37,283 bases of DNA from IMG/VR virus record IMGVR_UViG_3300025667_000002, positions 1 through 37,283 of that record; one strand, given 5' to 3'. The notes under the pieces are model-generated. The model was not told the origin of the DNA, made no database searches, and was given only the letters and a program-made list of their open reading frames with translations. Source of the DNA: a virus. Position numbers and translations under genes: made by a program. Shown in pieces: positions 22,885-28,458 of the stretch. Positions within the stretch are counted from its first letter, which is position 1. Each line of letters begins with the position of its first letter.

Positions 22885-23717
22885 TGTGCGTTATATCCAT
22901 AATTGAGAATGAGAATCAAATCCCTAGTTACAAGATGTCTAAAAAGATGTTTACCCATAACCCTCATGGAAGCGGATTAATGGTATATGATGAATTGAAA
23001 AAACATATTTATGTGAAAAAAGGAATGGATTTAAAGCAAATTAACAAGATGACATTAAAACAAAAGGCTAAAGGTAATTTAAACATGATTCAGCATTATA
23101 GAATTGCTTCAGTAGGTTCACACGATAATAAACTGTTAAATCAAGGTTTTGCAATAGGCAATAACATTAAAAATAAATTAGAATTTACAACAAATAATGA
23201 CGTTTTGGCACATAATGGCACGATTGACATGGATATATTAAACGACATGGCAACAAACATAATGATTAAAAACCCTAATGCTGTTTATCCCAGTGGAGAA
23301 TTATCAGATACTTTGTTATTATCTTGGATTTTGTACTTTGTAGATTATTCCGTTTTGAATATGTTTACTAGTGATAACAGATTTACCATAATGAATGGAA
23401 AAACTGGAAAAATAACGAAATACGGTAATTGGAATAACGTAAAAGACAAAAAGCATAATCTGATAACGTCTAATAATTACTTTGATGATTCAATATTATA
23501 TGATAATGTTACTTATCTTGATGATTTTAATGATAGTTACATGGGTGACTACTTGACAAAAGATGAAGATAAAGAGTTAAAAAGACTTTATAAGAAATAT
23601 AACAATATGTTTGACAGTGAAAAAGACATTATAGAACAATACCTTAGCTACGGTATGTCTGTATATGACATTGAAGAACAAATAAAATCTGAAGATGTCT
23701 ATGGTGGTTATGTATAA
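22884..23717 (+). CDS. Class II glutamine amidotransferase (Ntn hydrolase)
   Basis: 277 aa, start ATG 22884 overlapping the amidoligase stop (TAATG). The second residue is Cys, the N-terminal nucleophile exposed after Met removal. Further family marks: NPHGSGLMVY (26-35), HYRIASVGSH (71-80), HNGTI (110-114), SDTLL (141-145). These are the glutaminase-site residues of the GAT-II fold that releases ammonia from glutamine. The C-terminal 100 residues are Asp/Lys-rich and lack the usual synthase domain, so the enzyme must hand ammonia to a separate partner, the overlapping amidoligase. Together they are predicted to amidate or modify a peptide, lipid or cell-wall acid of the host. Confidence 0.8.
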   Translation: MCVISIIENENQIPSYKMSKKMFTHNPHGSGLMVYDELKKHIYVKKGMDLKQINKMTLKQKAKGNLNMIQHYRIASVGSHDNKLLNQGFAIGNNIKNKLEFTTNNDVLAHNGTIDMDILNDMATNIMIKNPNAVYPSGELSDTLLLSWILYFVDYSVLNMFTSDNRFTIMNGKTGKITKYGNWNNVKDKKHNLITSNNYFDDSILYDNVTYLDDFNDSYMGDYLTKDEDKELKRLYKKYNNMFDSEKDIIEQYLSYGMSVYDIEEQIKSEDVYGGYV

Positions 23718-23718
23718 A

Positions 23719-23823
23719 ATGACACAAAAATGTAAAAAATGCGGGGGTATTATGTATATTAACCAAATAAGTGATGATGAATTTGAGGCGGAGTGTGATT
23801 CATGCGGGTATTTGATAAATTGA
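23719..23823 (+). CDS. 34-aa zinc ribbon protein
   Basis: ATG 23719 follows the amidotransferase stop by one base. Contains CKKCGGIM and, 20 residues on, CDSCGYL: two CxxC knuckles of a classic zinc ribbon. Its length is a minimal ribbon with no extra domain. It overlaps the start of the next gene, as do most genes of this island. Confidence 0.6.
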   Translation: MTQKCKKCGGIMYINQISDDEFEAECDSCGYLIN

Positions 23824-23918
23824 GTGAAATTAATTGTATTAATAAATGTGGCAATTTAACCCTATACGGTTATGATGTTTGTGAAGAATGTTTAAACGTG
23901 GAGTTAGATTCAAGATGA
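23802..23918 (+). CDS. 38-aa zinc finger protein
   Basis: ATG 23802 lies inside the previous gene. The peptide carries C-x3-C (CINKC) and C-x2-C (CEEC) separated by about 12 residues, consistent with a small zinc knuckle. It overlaps the following gene at 23915 (ATGA). Supported by metal-ligand pattern and by the chain of overlaps. Confidence 0.5.
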   Translation: MRVFDKLSEINCINKCGNLTLYGYDVCEECLNVELDSR

Positions 23919-24070
23919 TTATACATAAGATAATACTATCTAAAGAAGATGATGAAGGAAATATAACGTATTATACCACTAATTCAGATTATGACCATTC
24001 TTTATTATGTGATTTAATAGATGATGATGATTTAAATGAAATAAACACTAATGAGGTATTAGATAAATGA
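23915..24070 (+). CDS. 51-aa acidic protein
   Basis: From ATG 23915, overlapping the stop of the zinc finger gene; an upstream ATG at 23888 in the same frame is possible but would overlap more. Starts IIHKIILSKEDDEGN, strand then charged loop, and ends with an Asp/Glu-rich helix (DLIDDDDLNEI). Function unknown. Confidence 0.5.
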   Translation: MIIHKIILSKEDDEGNITYYTTNSDYDHSLLCDLIDDDDLNEINTNEVLDK

Positions 24071-24180
24071 ATAAACCAAATTACAAAAAAGCATATTTTA
24101 TTTTAACTGAATATTTTGATTCTATCCCAGATGAATTAAAAGCCCAAGTAGATAAAGAATTAAAGGAATGTGGATTATAA
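24067..24180 (+). CDS. 37-aa helical protein
   Basis: ATG 24067 overlaps the previous stop (ATGA) and TAA ends at 24180. Contains KKAYFILTEYFDSIPDELKA, two short amphipathic helices around a Pro. No family known; kept because it continues the overlapping series. Confidence 0.45.
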   Translation: MNKPNYKKAYFILTEYFDSIPDELKAQVDKELKECGL

Positions 24181-24181
24181 T

Positions 24182-24289
24182 ATGATTTGTAATAATTGTG
24201 ACAAATTCACGTTAAACCATAATCTAACATTTAGCATAAACGAAGGATTCTTATGTAGGATATGCGAAAATAAAAGAGGTAATAAATAA
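24182..24289 (+). CDS. 35-aa zinc finger protein
   Basis: Starts one base after the previous stop. Contains CNNC near the N-terminus and CRIC near the C-terminus about 20 residues apart, the ribbon spacing, and a Lys/Arg tail. Its stop overlaps the next ATG (TAATG). Confidence 0.55.
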   Translation: MICNNCDKFTLNHNLTFSINEGFLCRICENKRGNK

Positions 24290-24462
24290 TGTTAAGCGAT
24301 AAATATAAAGAAGAAATGGAACAATTAAGGCTAAAAATTGGAAATAGATTAACACCTAAACAAGTAAAAGAGTATAGAGATAATATCAAACAAACAAAAA
24401 AGAATAATAATGATTATAATAATATGATTGATTTAATAGAGAATGTGGATTATGATAATTAA
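24289..24462 (+). CDS. 57-aa charged helical protein
   Basis: ATG 24289 overlaps the previous stop. Sequence is Lys/Glu/Asn-rich helix (DKYKEEMEQLRLKIGN, then LTPKQVKEYRDNIKQTKKNN) with an acidic end. Looks like a short coiled coil; unknown role. Confidence 0.45.
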   Translation: MLSDKYKEEMEQLRLKIGNRLTPKQVKEYRDNIKQTKKNNNDYNNMIDLIENVDYDN

Positions 24463-24577
24463 CGCTTTAACTCATGGCATAATGCTAGTGTCCTTTAGTT
24501 GTGTCATATCATTAGGCATTGTATGCTTCATTGAAGAATTAAGACAAATCATCAAAGATAATAGGGGGGGGTATTAG
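24452..24577 (+). CDS. 41-aa single-span membrane protein
   Basis: ATG 24452 lies inside the previous gene. Residues 8-27 (HGIMLVSFSCVISLGIVCFI) are one membrane helix, followed by EELRQIIKD. The end of the gene is encoded by the eight-G tract (AGG GGG GGG) of block B, so any length change in that tract would alter the C-terminus. Confidence 0.45.
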   Translation: MIINALTHGIMLVSFSCVISLGIVCFIEELRQIIKDNRGGY

Positions 24578-24935
24578 CAGAATGATGACTTTAAACAATA
24601 ACTGTATTATGAGTTTATTAAAATCACGAAAAAAAAAAATTTTTGACATGGCAGTAAACAATAAAAATAATTTAAGAGATTTGACCAGCATTTCCAGTCC
24701 AGTCGTTTTATATACTAAATTCGCCTTTTATACCCCTTATGTGAAAATAGATTCACTAAGTAGTCAATTAAATTTAGCTCGATTGCATGGTATAGAGATT
24801 ACCCATAAACCCCCATAATTTTTAGCATTAAGTAATTTCAACATTGAAATATTGTTTAAGTCTTATCACCCTTTTACCCGTATGTTTTGTTGGTAAATGG
24901 TCTTATAGTGTAATGATATAGTGATAATATGCAAA
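24564..24935 (+). repeat. Regulatory block B, second copy of the duplicated segment
   Basis: Landmarks in the same order as block A: eight G (24564-24571) then TTAGCAGAAT; a long A11T5 tract (24629-24644); TAGTCAATTAAATTTAGCTC (24761-24780); the operator/promoter segment 24873-24909; and GATAATATGCAAAAA, where both copies also share the first codons (Met-Gln-Lys) of the gene that follows. The region 24578-24928 is taken as non-coding; a 78-codon frame exists but has no counterpart in block A. Confidence 0.7.
24873..24909 (+). promoter_or_regulatory. Operator and TATA-like promoter of the 24929 gene
   Basis: TTTACC (24873-24878) and GGTAAA (24892-24897) arms, then TTATAGT (24903-24909) starting 26 nt before ATG 24929. 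Two mismatches in 37 bp against 21518-21554. Confidence 0.65.
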
Positions 24936-25135
24936 AATTCGACAAGAACCTTAACTTGATTGCAAAATCAATGGTTCAAAATCAAAAGGCAATTAATGAG
25001 ATAAGAGCTGGGAATATTTTAAACGCTGAATCATTAATCATGCAATCACAAAGCATTTTAAAAATTGGAATGCTAGACATAGACGTAAATGCCAAAAAAG
25101 CAATATTAGATATTGTAATGGAAAAAAGACTATGA
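24929..25135 (+). CDS. 68-aa helical protein
   Basis: First gene after block B. Helical, with QKFDKNLNLIAKSMVQNQKA and AILDIVMEKRL. No metal or catalytic motif. Its first three codons match those of the amidoligase because the duplicated block reaches into both genes. Function unknown; probably under the same control as the amidoligase. Confidence 0.55.
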   Translation: MQKFDKNLNLIAKSMVQNQKAINEIRAGNILNAESLIMQSQSILKIGMLDIDVNAKKAILDIVMEKRL

Positions 25136-25290
25136 CAAAATACCATGCAATAGTAAAAGAATTGGACACAATGGAAATAGTAGAGGATATACCATGCCAA
25201 AACGAGAGAGAAGCTCACGAATGTAAAAGAGGCATGATGATAAACGGAAATACTCGTGGATTTGTGTTCTTAGTTGAGGCTAGAAATTGA
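25132..25290 (+). CDS. 52-aa protein, unknown
   Basis: ATG 25132 overlaps the previous stop (ATGA). Sequence begins KYHAIVKELDTMEIVEDIP with a strand-helix feel, has CQNEREAHEC (two Cys, His) and ends with a strand GFVFLVEARN. Compact alpha/beta domain; unknown role. Confidence 0.5.
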   Translation: MTKYHAIVKELDTMEIVEDIPCQNEREAHECKRGMMINGNTRGFVFLVEARN

Positions 25291-25493
25291 CAAGTCAACA
25301 AGATGATATATCACGAGCTGAATTAAATTATGCAAAAGGCTTAATGAATAATCTAATGATTGAATTGGGAGAATTAAGAGAGACAAACACAAACTTACAC
25401 CATGAGTTAATAGTTAATCAAAAACTCATAACACGAAAAACGAACGAATTGGAACATTTAGTGCATAATATCGGAGCTATACCTAATGAGTGA
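25287..25493 (+). CDS. 68-aa coiled-coil protein
   Basis: TTG 25287 overlaps the previous TGA. Helical throughout: AELNYAKGLMNNLMIELGEL and NQKLITRKTNELEHLVHNI form heptads. Unknown function; overlaps the next gene by 8 bp. Confidence 0.5.
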   Translation: MTSQQDDISRAELNYAKGLMNNLMIELGELRETNTNLHHELIVNQKLITRKTNELEHLVHNIGAIPNE

Positions 25494-25752
25494 CAAAGAA
25501 GCATATCAAGGTTCTGCCAATTATGATACTTGGAATGTATCTCTTTGGTTATGGAATGACGAACAACAATATAACCATTGTAGAGCATTAGTGAATATGC
25601 GTAAACCCGCACAAAAATTAAGGGAATACGTTAAAGATTTAATTCATGATGAATGTATTACGGATAAAATCAACATCAAAAACGTGCAATTCTTGGAAAT
25701 TGTAAAAGACTTTAGACAACATAACAAAGAATGTAGGGAAATAAAGGCATGA
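25486..25752 (+). CDS. Phage DUF7249-like protein
   Basis: 88 aa. Carries SANYDTWNVSLWLWNDEQQY, the conserved core of small phage proteins of the NYeTWnvaLW type (DUF7249), found in many tailed viruses with no known function. The rest is a charged helix (KLREYVKDLIHDE) and ends with a Lys/Arg tail. It supports viral ancestry for the island. Recognition is by the aromatic motif alone. Confidence 0.65.
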   Translation: MSDKEAYQGSANYDTWNVSLWLWNDEQQYNHCRALVNMRKPAQKLREYVKDLIHDECITDKINIKNVQFLEIVKDFRQHNKECREIKA

Positions 25753-25856
25753 ATAAACCATGCAAAAAATGCGGCAAGATGTCAAGTGATAAACATTATA
25801 CCTGTATTCATGATTGGTTAAGTGTTGAATTAGAGGGTAAATGGTCTAATGACTAA
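25749..25856 (+). CDS. 35-aa zinc-binding protein
   Basis: ATG 25749 overlaps the previous stop (ATGA). CKKCGKM and, later, YTCIHDW supply Cys/His ligands for one zinc. The last codons contain GGGTAAATGGTCT (25835-25847), a 13-base match to the promoter segment of blocks A and B, which may be a relic of a third copy. Confidence 0.5.
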   Translation: MNKPCKKCGKMSSDKHYTCIHDWLSVELEGKWSND

Positions 25857-25936
25857 CCTTTTTTTTAAATTAACTTCATTCATTTAGTCAAGCGTCATTA
25901 TACTAGATTATTAAACTATATTTAAACCTATTAAAG

Positions 25937-25951
25937 TTAAGTGTCACTTAA
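25937..25951. other. Perfect 15-bp palindrome
   Basis: TTAAGTG-T-CACTTAA in the AT-rich part of the 785-bp gap; two 7-bp arms about a single base. Protein-binding site candidate. Confidence 0.5.
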
Positions 25952-26070
25952 TCCCGTTATACCATTACTTAACTATATCATTAAACCATAATCTTATTAA
26001 CATATTGAACCATTCTTAATACTTCATAACACCGTTATAATTGAGCTCTTTAATTTGATCCCAGTAGTCC

Positions 26071-26340
26071 GCGATTCACCCCTATATAACCCTTTCGGAA
26101 CAGCGATACACTTATATACCAAGAGAATGGCCTGATTCTACCCTATATGAATGTTTCGATTCCGCAGCCACAGTATATAACCTTTTTGGTTTTCCGGTGG
26201 ACTTATATAGCTGGCTATTCCTCTATAAGGTGACGCATAAATTTTTTGCGGCCTCGGGGGCATGATGAACTAGGATTCGCTAAAAATGGCCTATATGAAT
26301 GTTTCTAAAAAAGAGCCTCCGCGATACCTTTATATACAAG
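26071..26340. repeat. Tandem array of TATA-like boxes at about 30-bp steps
   Basis: TATA cores start at 26083, 26113, 26144, 26174 and 26204 (steps 30, 31, 30, 30), weaken near 26236, and reappear at 26292 and 26331. Several units begin with GCGAT or similar 10-12 bp before the TATA (26071, 26103, 26321), and two share CCTATATGAATGTTTC (26142 and 26290). About three helical turns per unit would put the boxes on one face of the DNA. Confidence 0.65.
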
Positions 26341-26364
26341 TCTGCCCCCTACGTCTTCCATACT

Positions 26365-26382
26365 AAATTGTAAATCCTCAAA
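26365..26382 (+). repeat. 18-bp direct repeat, copy 1
   Basis: AAATTGTAAATCCTCAAA; identical to 26500-26517, 135 bp downstream. Copy 1 lies about 34 bp after the last TATA box of the array, near where a transcript from it would begin. Confidence 0.7.
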
Positions 26383-26499
26383 TTACGCCTGGTTGAATCC
26401 GTAGATTCGTAGGTGTCATTATACATGACTGGAGTGGAAACGGTGGTGCGGCTACACGATATTCTGATTTCACATCGAACTGGGCCCTCGGAATACCAG

Positions 26500-26517
26500 A
26501 AATTGTAAATCCTCAAA
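26500..26517 (+). repeat. 18-bp direct repeat, copy 2
   Basis: AAATTGTAAATCCTCAAA; identical to 26365-26382. No TATA box lies at the matching place upstream, so the repeat is not simply a transcription start. Confidence 0.7.
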
Positions 26518-26532
26518 CTTTATTCTCTGCTG

Positions 26533-26575
26533 GGTTCTACACATAGTATTGTAGGCGTAAGATTTGTGTGGAACC
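26533..26575. promoter_or_regulatory. Inverted-repeat element (copy 2) before the 26642 gene
   Basis: GGTTCTACAC (26533-26542) and GTGTGGAACC (26566-26575) with a 23-bp gap; the arms also pair one base further in, and the only imperfection is a T-G. Same arms, spacing and flanks as 18695-18737. Lies about 37 bp upstream of the TATA box. Confidence 0.65.
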
Positions 26576-26611
26576 GTATAGAGAAAAACTAAATATCGAC
26601 TTTGTAAAACA

Positions 26612-26620
26612 CTTAAATAC
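26612..26620 (+). promoter_or_regulatory. TATA box for the 26642 gene
   Basis: CTTAAATAC; the TTAAATAC core at 26613 lies 29 nt before ATG 26642, and only 14 nt before the earlier ATG at 26627, so 26642 is chosen. Confidence 0.75.
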
Positions 26621-26641
26621 AACTAGATGATAACCATAGTC

Positions 26642-27037
26642 ATGAATAACGAGAGGTACCGTAAGGTAGATGGTAAAACCAAGAAACGGATTTTATACCT
26701 TTTAGAGAGGTCGTGTATGGAGTGCGGTGAACACAGAACAAAGGCACTCCGAATCATGCCCAAATGCTATATCAATGATGTCCAGTGTTTAAACTGTATA
26801 AAATTTAGGACCAGGAAGCAACTAAAGGGGATAAGAACACCTACATGTGCATCCAACTCAGTCATATACAGATCTCTAAAGTTAGCAAACAGGTCCAGAA
26901 AGTGTACTTATTGTGACGAGCACAGGTTACATTGCGTCAGGTTCGAGAAAGGCAGGTCCAATCTAAAGTGTTATAACTGTTACGAGGTAGAGAAAGTCCG
27001 CAAGTATGACGCCTGGGTAAATACAAACTATCCTTAA
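26642..27037 (+). CDS. Zinc-finger protein, possible viral regulator
   Basis: 131 aa from ATG 26642. Two zinc modules: CMECGEHRTKAL...CLNC (residues about 25-55) and CTYCDEHRLHCVRF...CYNC (about 87-117), both of the CxxC-E-H...CxxC treble-clef kind seen in HNH-related DNA binders, but without the HN catalytic residues. Very basic, with RTRKQLKG and SRK stretches. It has the promoter that carries the inverted repeat shared with 18799, so it may be an early DNA-binding regulator. Function is inferred from fold only. Confidence 0.55.
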   Translation: MNNERYRKVDGKTKKRILYLLERSCMECGEHRTKALRIMPKCYINDVQCLNCIKFRTRKQLKGIRTPTCASNSVIYRSLKLANRSRKCTYCDEHRLHCVRFEKGRSNLKCYNCYEVEKVRKYDAWVNTNYP

Positions 27038-27048
27038 ACATAGATACA

Positions 27049-27057
27049 TTTATATAC
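27049..27057 (+). promoter_or_regulatory. TATA box for the 27078 gene
   Basis: TTTATATAC; the TTATATAC core at 27050 is 28 nt before the ATG at 27078. Confidence 0.8.
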
Positions 27058-27077
27058 TTCACCTTCCATACTATTAT

Positions 27078-27407
27078 ATGACCAAAATATCAACATTCGA
27101 AACATCCAGCAATTCAATCAGTCTAGCAAAGATTGGTGTGAAACCATTTACAATAGTAAGTGTGGAAAATTCAGACTACGAAGAAGGTACAGGTGACAAC
27201 AAGACTTCAACACCGGGAGTAAAAATCACAACCGCAGAAGAATTTGAAGGCGTTAACGTTCTACATACAACCAGAACGGCAATCGTATCAAAACTTACAG
27301 CAGCCGCAGTTCTAGAAGCCTTACAATCAGGCAGCATTGGCCCGGTAAAATGTGTCAAAGCAACCAGCGGAAACGGTAAAGATTACTTTAAACTCGTAGA
27401 TGCGTAG
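27078..27407 (+). CDS. Possible single-stranded DNA-binding protein
   Basis: 109 aa. Beta-rich: SLAKIGVKPFTIVSVENSDY, then GVKITTAEEFEGVNVLHTTR, then a helix and a final strand DYFKLVDA. The layout, an acidic loop after the first strand pair and TTR before a helix, is that of small phage proteins with an OB-like core thought to bind DNA. No aromatic signature of known SSBs is certain. It has its own strong leaderless TATA promoter, as an abundant early protein would. Confidence 0.4.
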   Translation: MTKISTFETSSNSISLAKIGVKPFTIVSVENSDYEEGTGDNKTSTPGVKITTAEEFEGVNVLHTTRTAIVSKLTAAAVLEALQSGSIGPVKCVKATSGNGKDYFKLVDA

Positions 27408-27441
27408 AGGAGTACCACCCTACATCTTTTCTTTTTATTTA

Positions 27442-27456
27442 ATTACTTCCTAAATA
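27442..27456 (+). promoter_or_regulatory. Late-type promoter element of the packaging operon
   Basis: ATTACTTCCTAAATA starts exactly 36 nt before the ATG at 27478, the first gene of a run of overlapping genes leading to the large terminase. Confidence 0.6.
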
Positions 27457-27477
27457 TATCAGTCGACTTATAATAGC

Positions 27478-27660
27478 ATGAGATGTCCTCTTTGCGATGT
27501 ATCAGTTCTAAACAATTCCGATTACTCGGTACATATGAATAAATTTCATAGAGGAGAGTCATTCCAGGAGTTGTCATCTTATGACACGAAAGACTTAAAT
27601 AGTAAAGGTTCCAATAGAAAGAATGACAAAACAAATGTACGTTCTAAAGTGGACCAATAG
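27478..27660 (+). CDS. C2H2 zinc-finger protein
   Basis: 60 aa. Residues 3-24 are one C2H2 finger: CPLCDVSVLN...HMNKFH. The rest is a Ser/Asn/Lys-rich tail. It heads the packaging operon and is expressed from the late-type promoter; it might switch between gene sets. It overlaps the next gene by 38 bp. Confidence 0.65.
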   Translation: MRCPLCDVSVLNNSDYSVHMNKFHRGESFQELSSYDTKDLNSKGSNRKNDKTNVRSKVDQ

Positions 27661-27769
27661 AAACGGTCTAGAGGTTAAACTTACTCATCAGTACGAATCA
27701 GACATATACAAGTTCGGAGAGGTGCTTATAAGTGAGGGAAAAGAGATATCAGTATGCCCAATGGAATGA
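27623..27769 (+). CDS. 48-aa protein, unknown
   Basis: ATG 27623 lies inside the zinc-finger gene and the TGA at 27767-27769 lies inside the Cas4-like gene, the layout of other coupled genes here. The peptide is beta-like (MYVLKWTNRNGLEVKL, YKFGEVLISEGKEI). Without it there would be a 93-bp gap. No family known. Confidence 0.45.
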   Translation: MTKQMYVLKWTNRNGLEVKLTHQYESDIYKFGEVLISEGKEISVCPME

Positions 27770-28458
27770 ACAGTTCTGACGTAGAGGACATTGTCGACGA
27801 TCTCTATGAGCAGTCTATTATTAACAAGTGTGCCTCTGATCCAACACGCAAGTCAATCCACGTATCTGATCTTACCTCTGACTGTATGAGAAAGGCATGG
27901 TACCGTTTAAACGATCACGCCATGGATTTGCGAGACTTTAAGAAATCATTGCCGCTGGTTCACGGAACCGCCTTGCACGAGGTATGCAATTTGGGCGGAC
28001 TGGAACACGAACTCTCAATGTTCTGCAACGTAAAGACCGGCAAAATCAAAACCGATAACGATTCACTGTTTGACTGTGTCAAGGGTTCAATGGATGACCT
28101 GGTCGAGATAGACGGGGAACTCTTCATATGTGACAAGAAAACCACAAAGAAATCCATACCTAGAGAGGCACCTGATACCTACAAGACACAGATGAACATC
28201 TATAAACTTCTTTACTACATCACTACGGGTGTAGAGATAGAGCGTGCATGTATTGTATATATTGATAAGTCAAGTGCTTGGGAGCGTCATAAGACACGCT
28301 GTTTTGATTTGTTACCCCTTGATGAGATACGCAAGTTCGTTGTGGACAAGTTGGTTCAATTAGATACAAAAGTTGCACCTGCTAAGGTGCCTACCTACCT
28401 GTGTCCTTGGTGTTCATACGTTACCGAATGTAATCCTCAGGGATATGGTAGATTTTGA
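27754..28458 (+). CDS. Cas4-like PD-(D/E)XK exonuclease
   Basis: 234 aa. Motifs in order: SDLTSDCMRKAWYR (first cluster Cys44), LVHGTALHE (His70), GSMDDLVEI (Asp114/115), FICDKKTTKK (Asp127-Lys-Lys129, the (D/E)xK motif), YKTQMNIYKLLY (Gln146) and CPWCSYVTEC (Cys217, 220, 226). Four Cys for an Fe-S cluster and the nuclease core match Cas4/AddB-type nucleases. No other cas gene or CRISPR array is present, so this is a virus nuclease for recombination, DNA end processing or packaging, as known for many archaeal viruses. In an operon with the terminase. Confidence 0.85.
   Translation: MPNGMNSSDVEDIVDDLYEQSIINKCASDPTRKSIHVSDLTSDCMRKAWYRLNDHAMDLRDFKKSLPLVHGTALHEVCNLGGLEHELSMFCNVKTGKIKTDNDSLFDCVKGSMDDLVEIDGELFICDKKTTKKSIPREAPDTYKTQMNIYKLLYYITTGVEIERACIVYIDKSSAWERHKTRCFDLLPLDEIRKFVVDKLVQLDTKVAPAKVPTYLCPWCSYVTECNPQGYGRF

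Larger units (their letters stand above)
25857..26641. other. 785-bp non-coding regulatory region
   Basis: No convincing gene on either strand. Layout: a very AT-rich stretch (25857-26060) with short palindromes; a phased array of TATA-like boxes (26071-26340); an 18-bp direct repeat pair (26365 and 26500) enclosing 117 bp of balanced composition; an inverted repeat (26533-26575) shared with the divergent promoter at 18.7 kb; and the TATA box of the 26642 gene. Such a composite layout is consistent with a replication origin, a regulatory hub or a non-coding RNA locus; the sequence alone does not decide. Confidence 0.6.

Noticed and set aside
24582-24818. 78-codon open frame on the plus strand
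   Set aside because: It lies wholly in block B; the matching part of block A has no such frame, and it crosses a long A/T tract. Better explained as chance.
26385-26420. tRNA-like T-arm (GGTTGAATCC)
   Set aside because: The arms do not pair in a 5-7-5 layout and no acceptor stem or anticodon arm could be built.
26365-26517. Possible CRISPR mini-array from the 18-bp repeats
   Set aside because: Only two short repeats with a 117-bp gap, no cas1/cas2, and the Cas4-like protein sits in the packaging operon. Does not meet CRISPR geometry.
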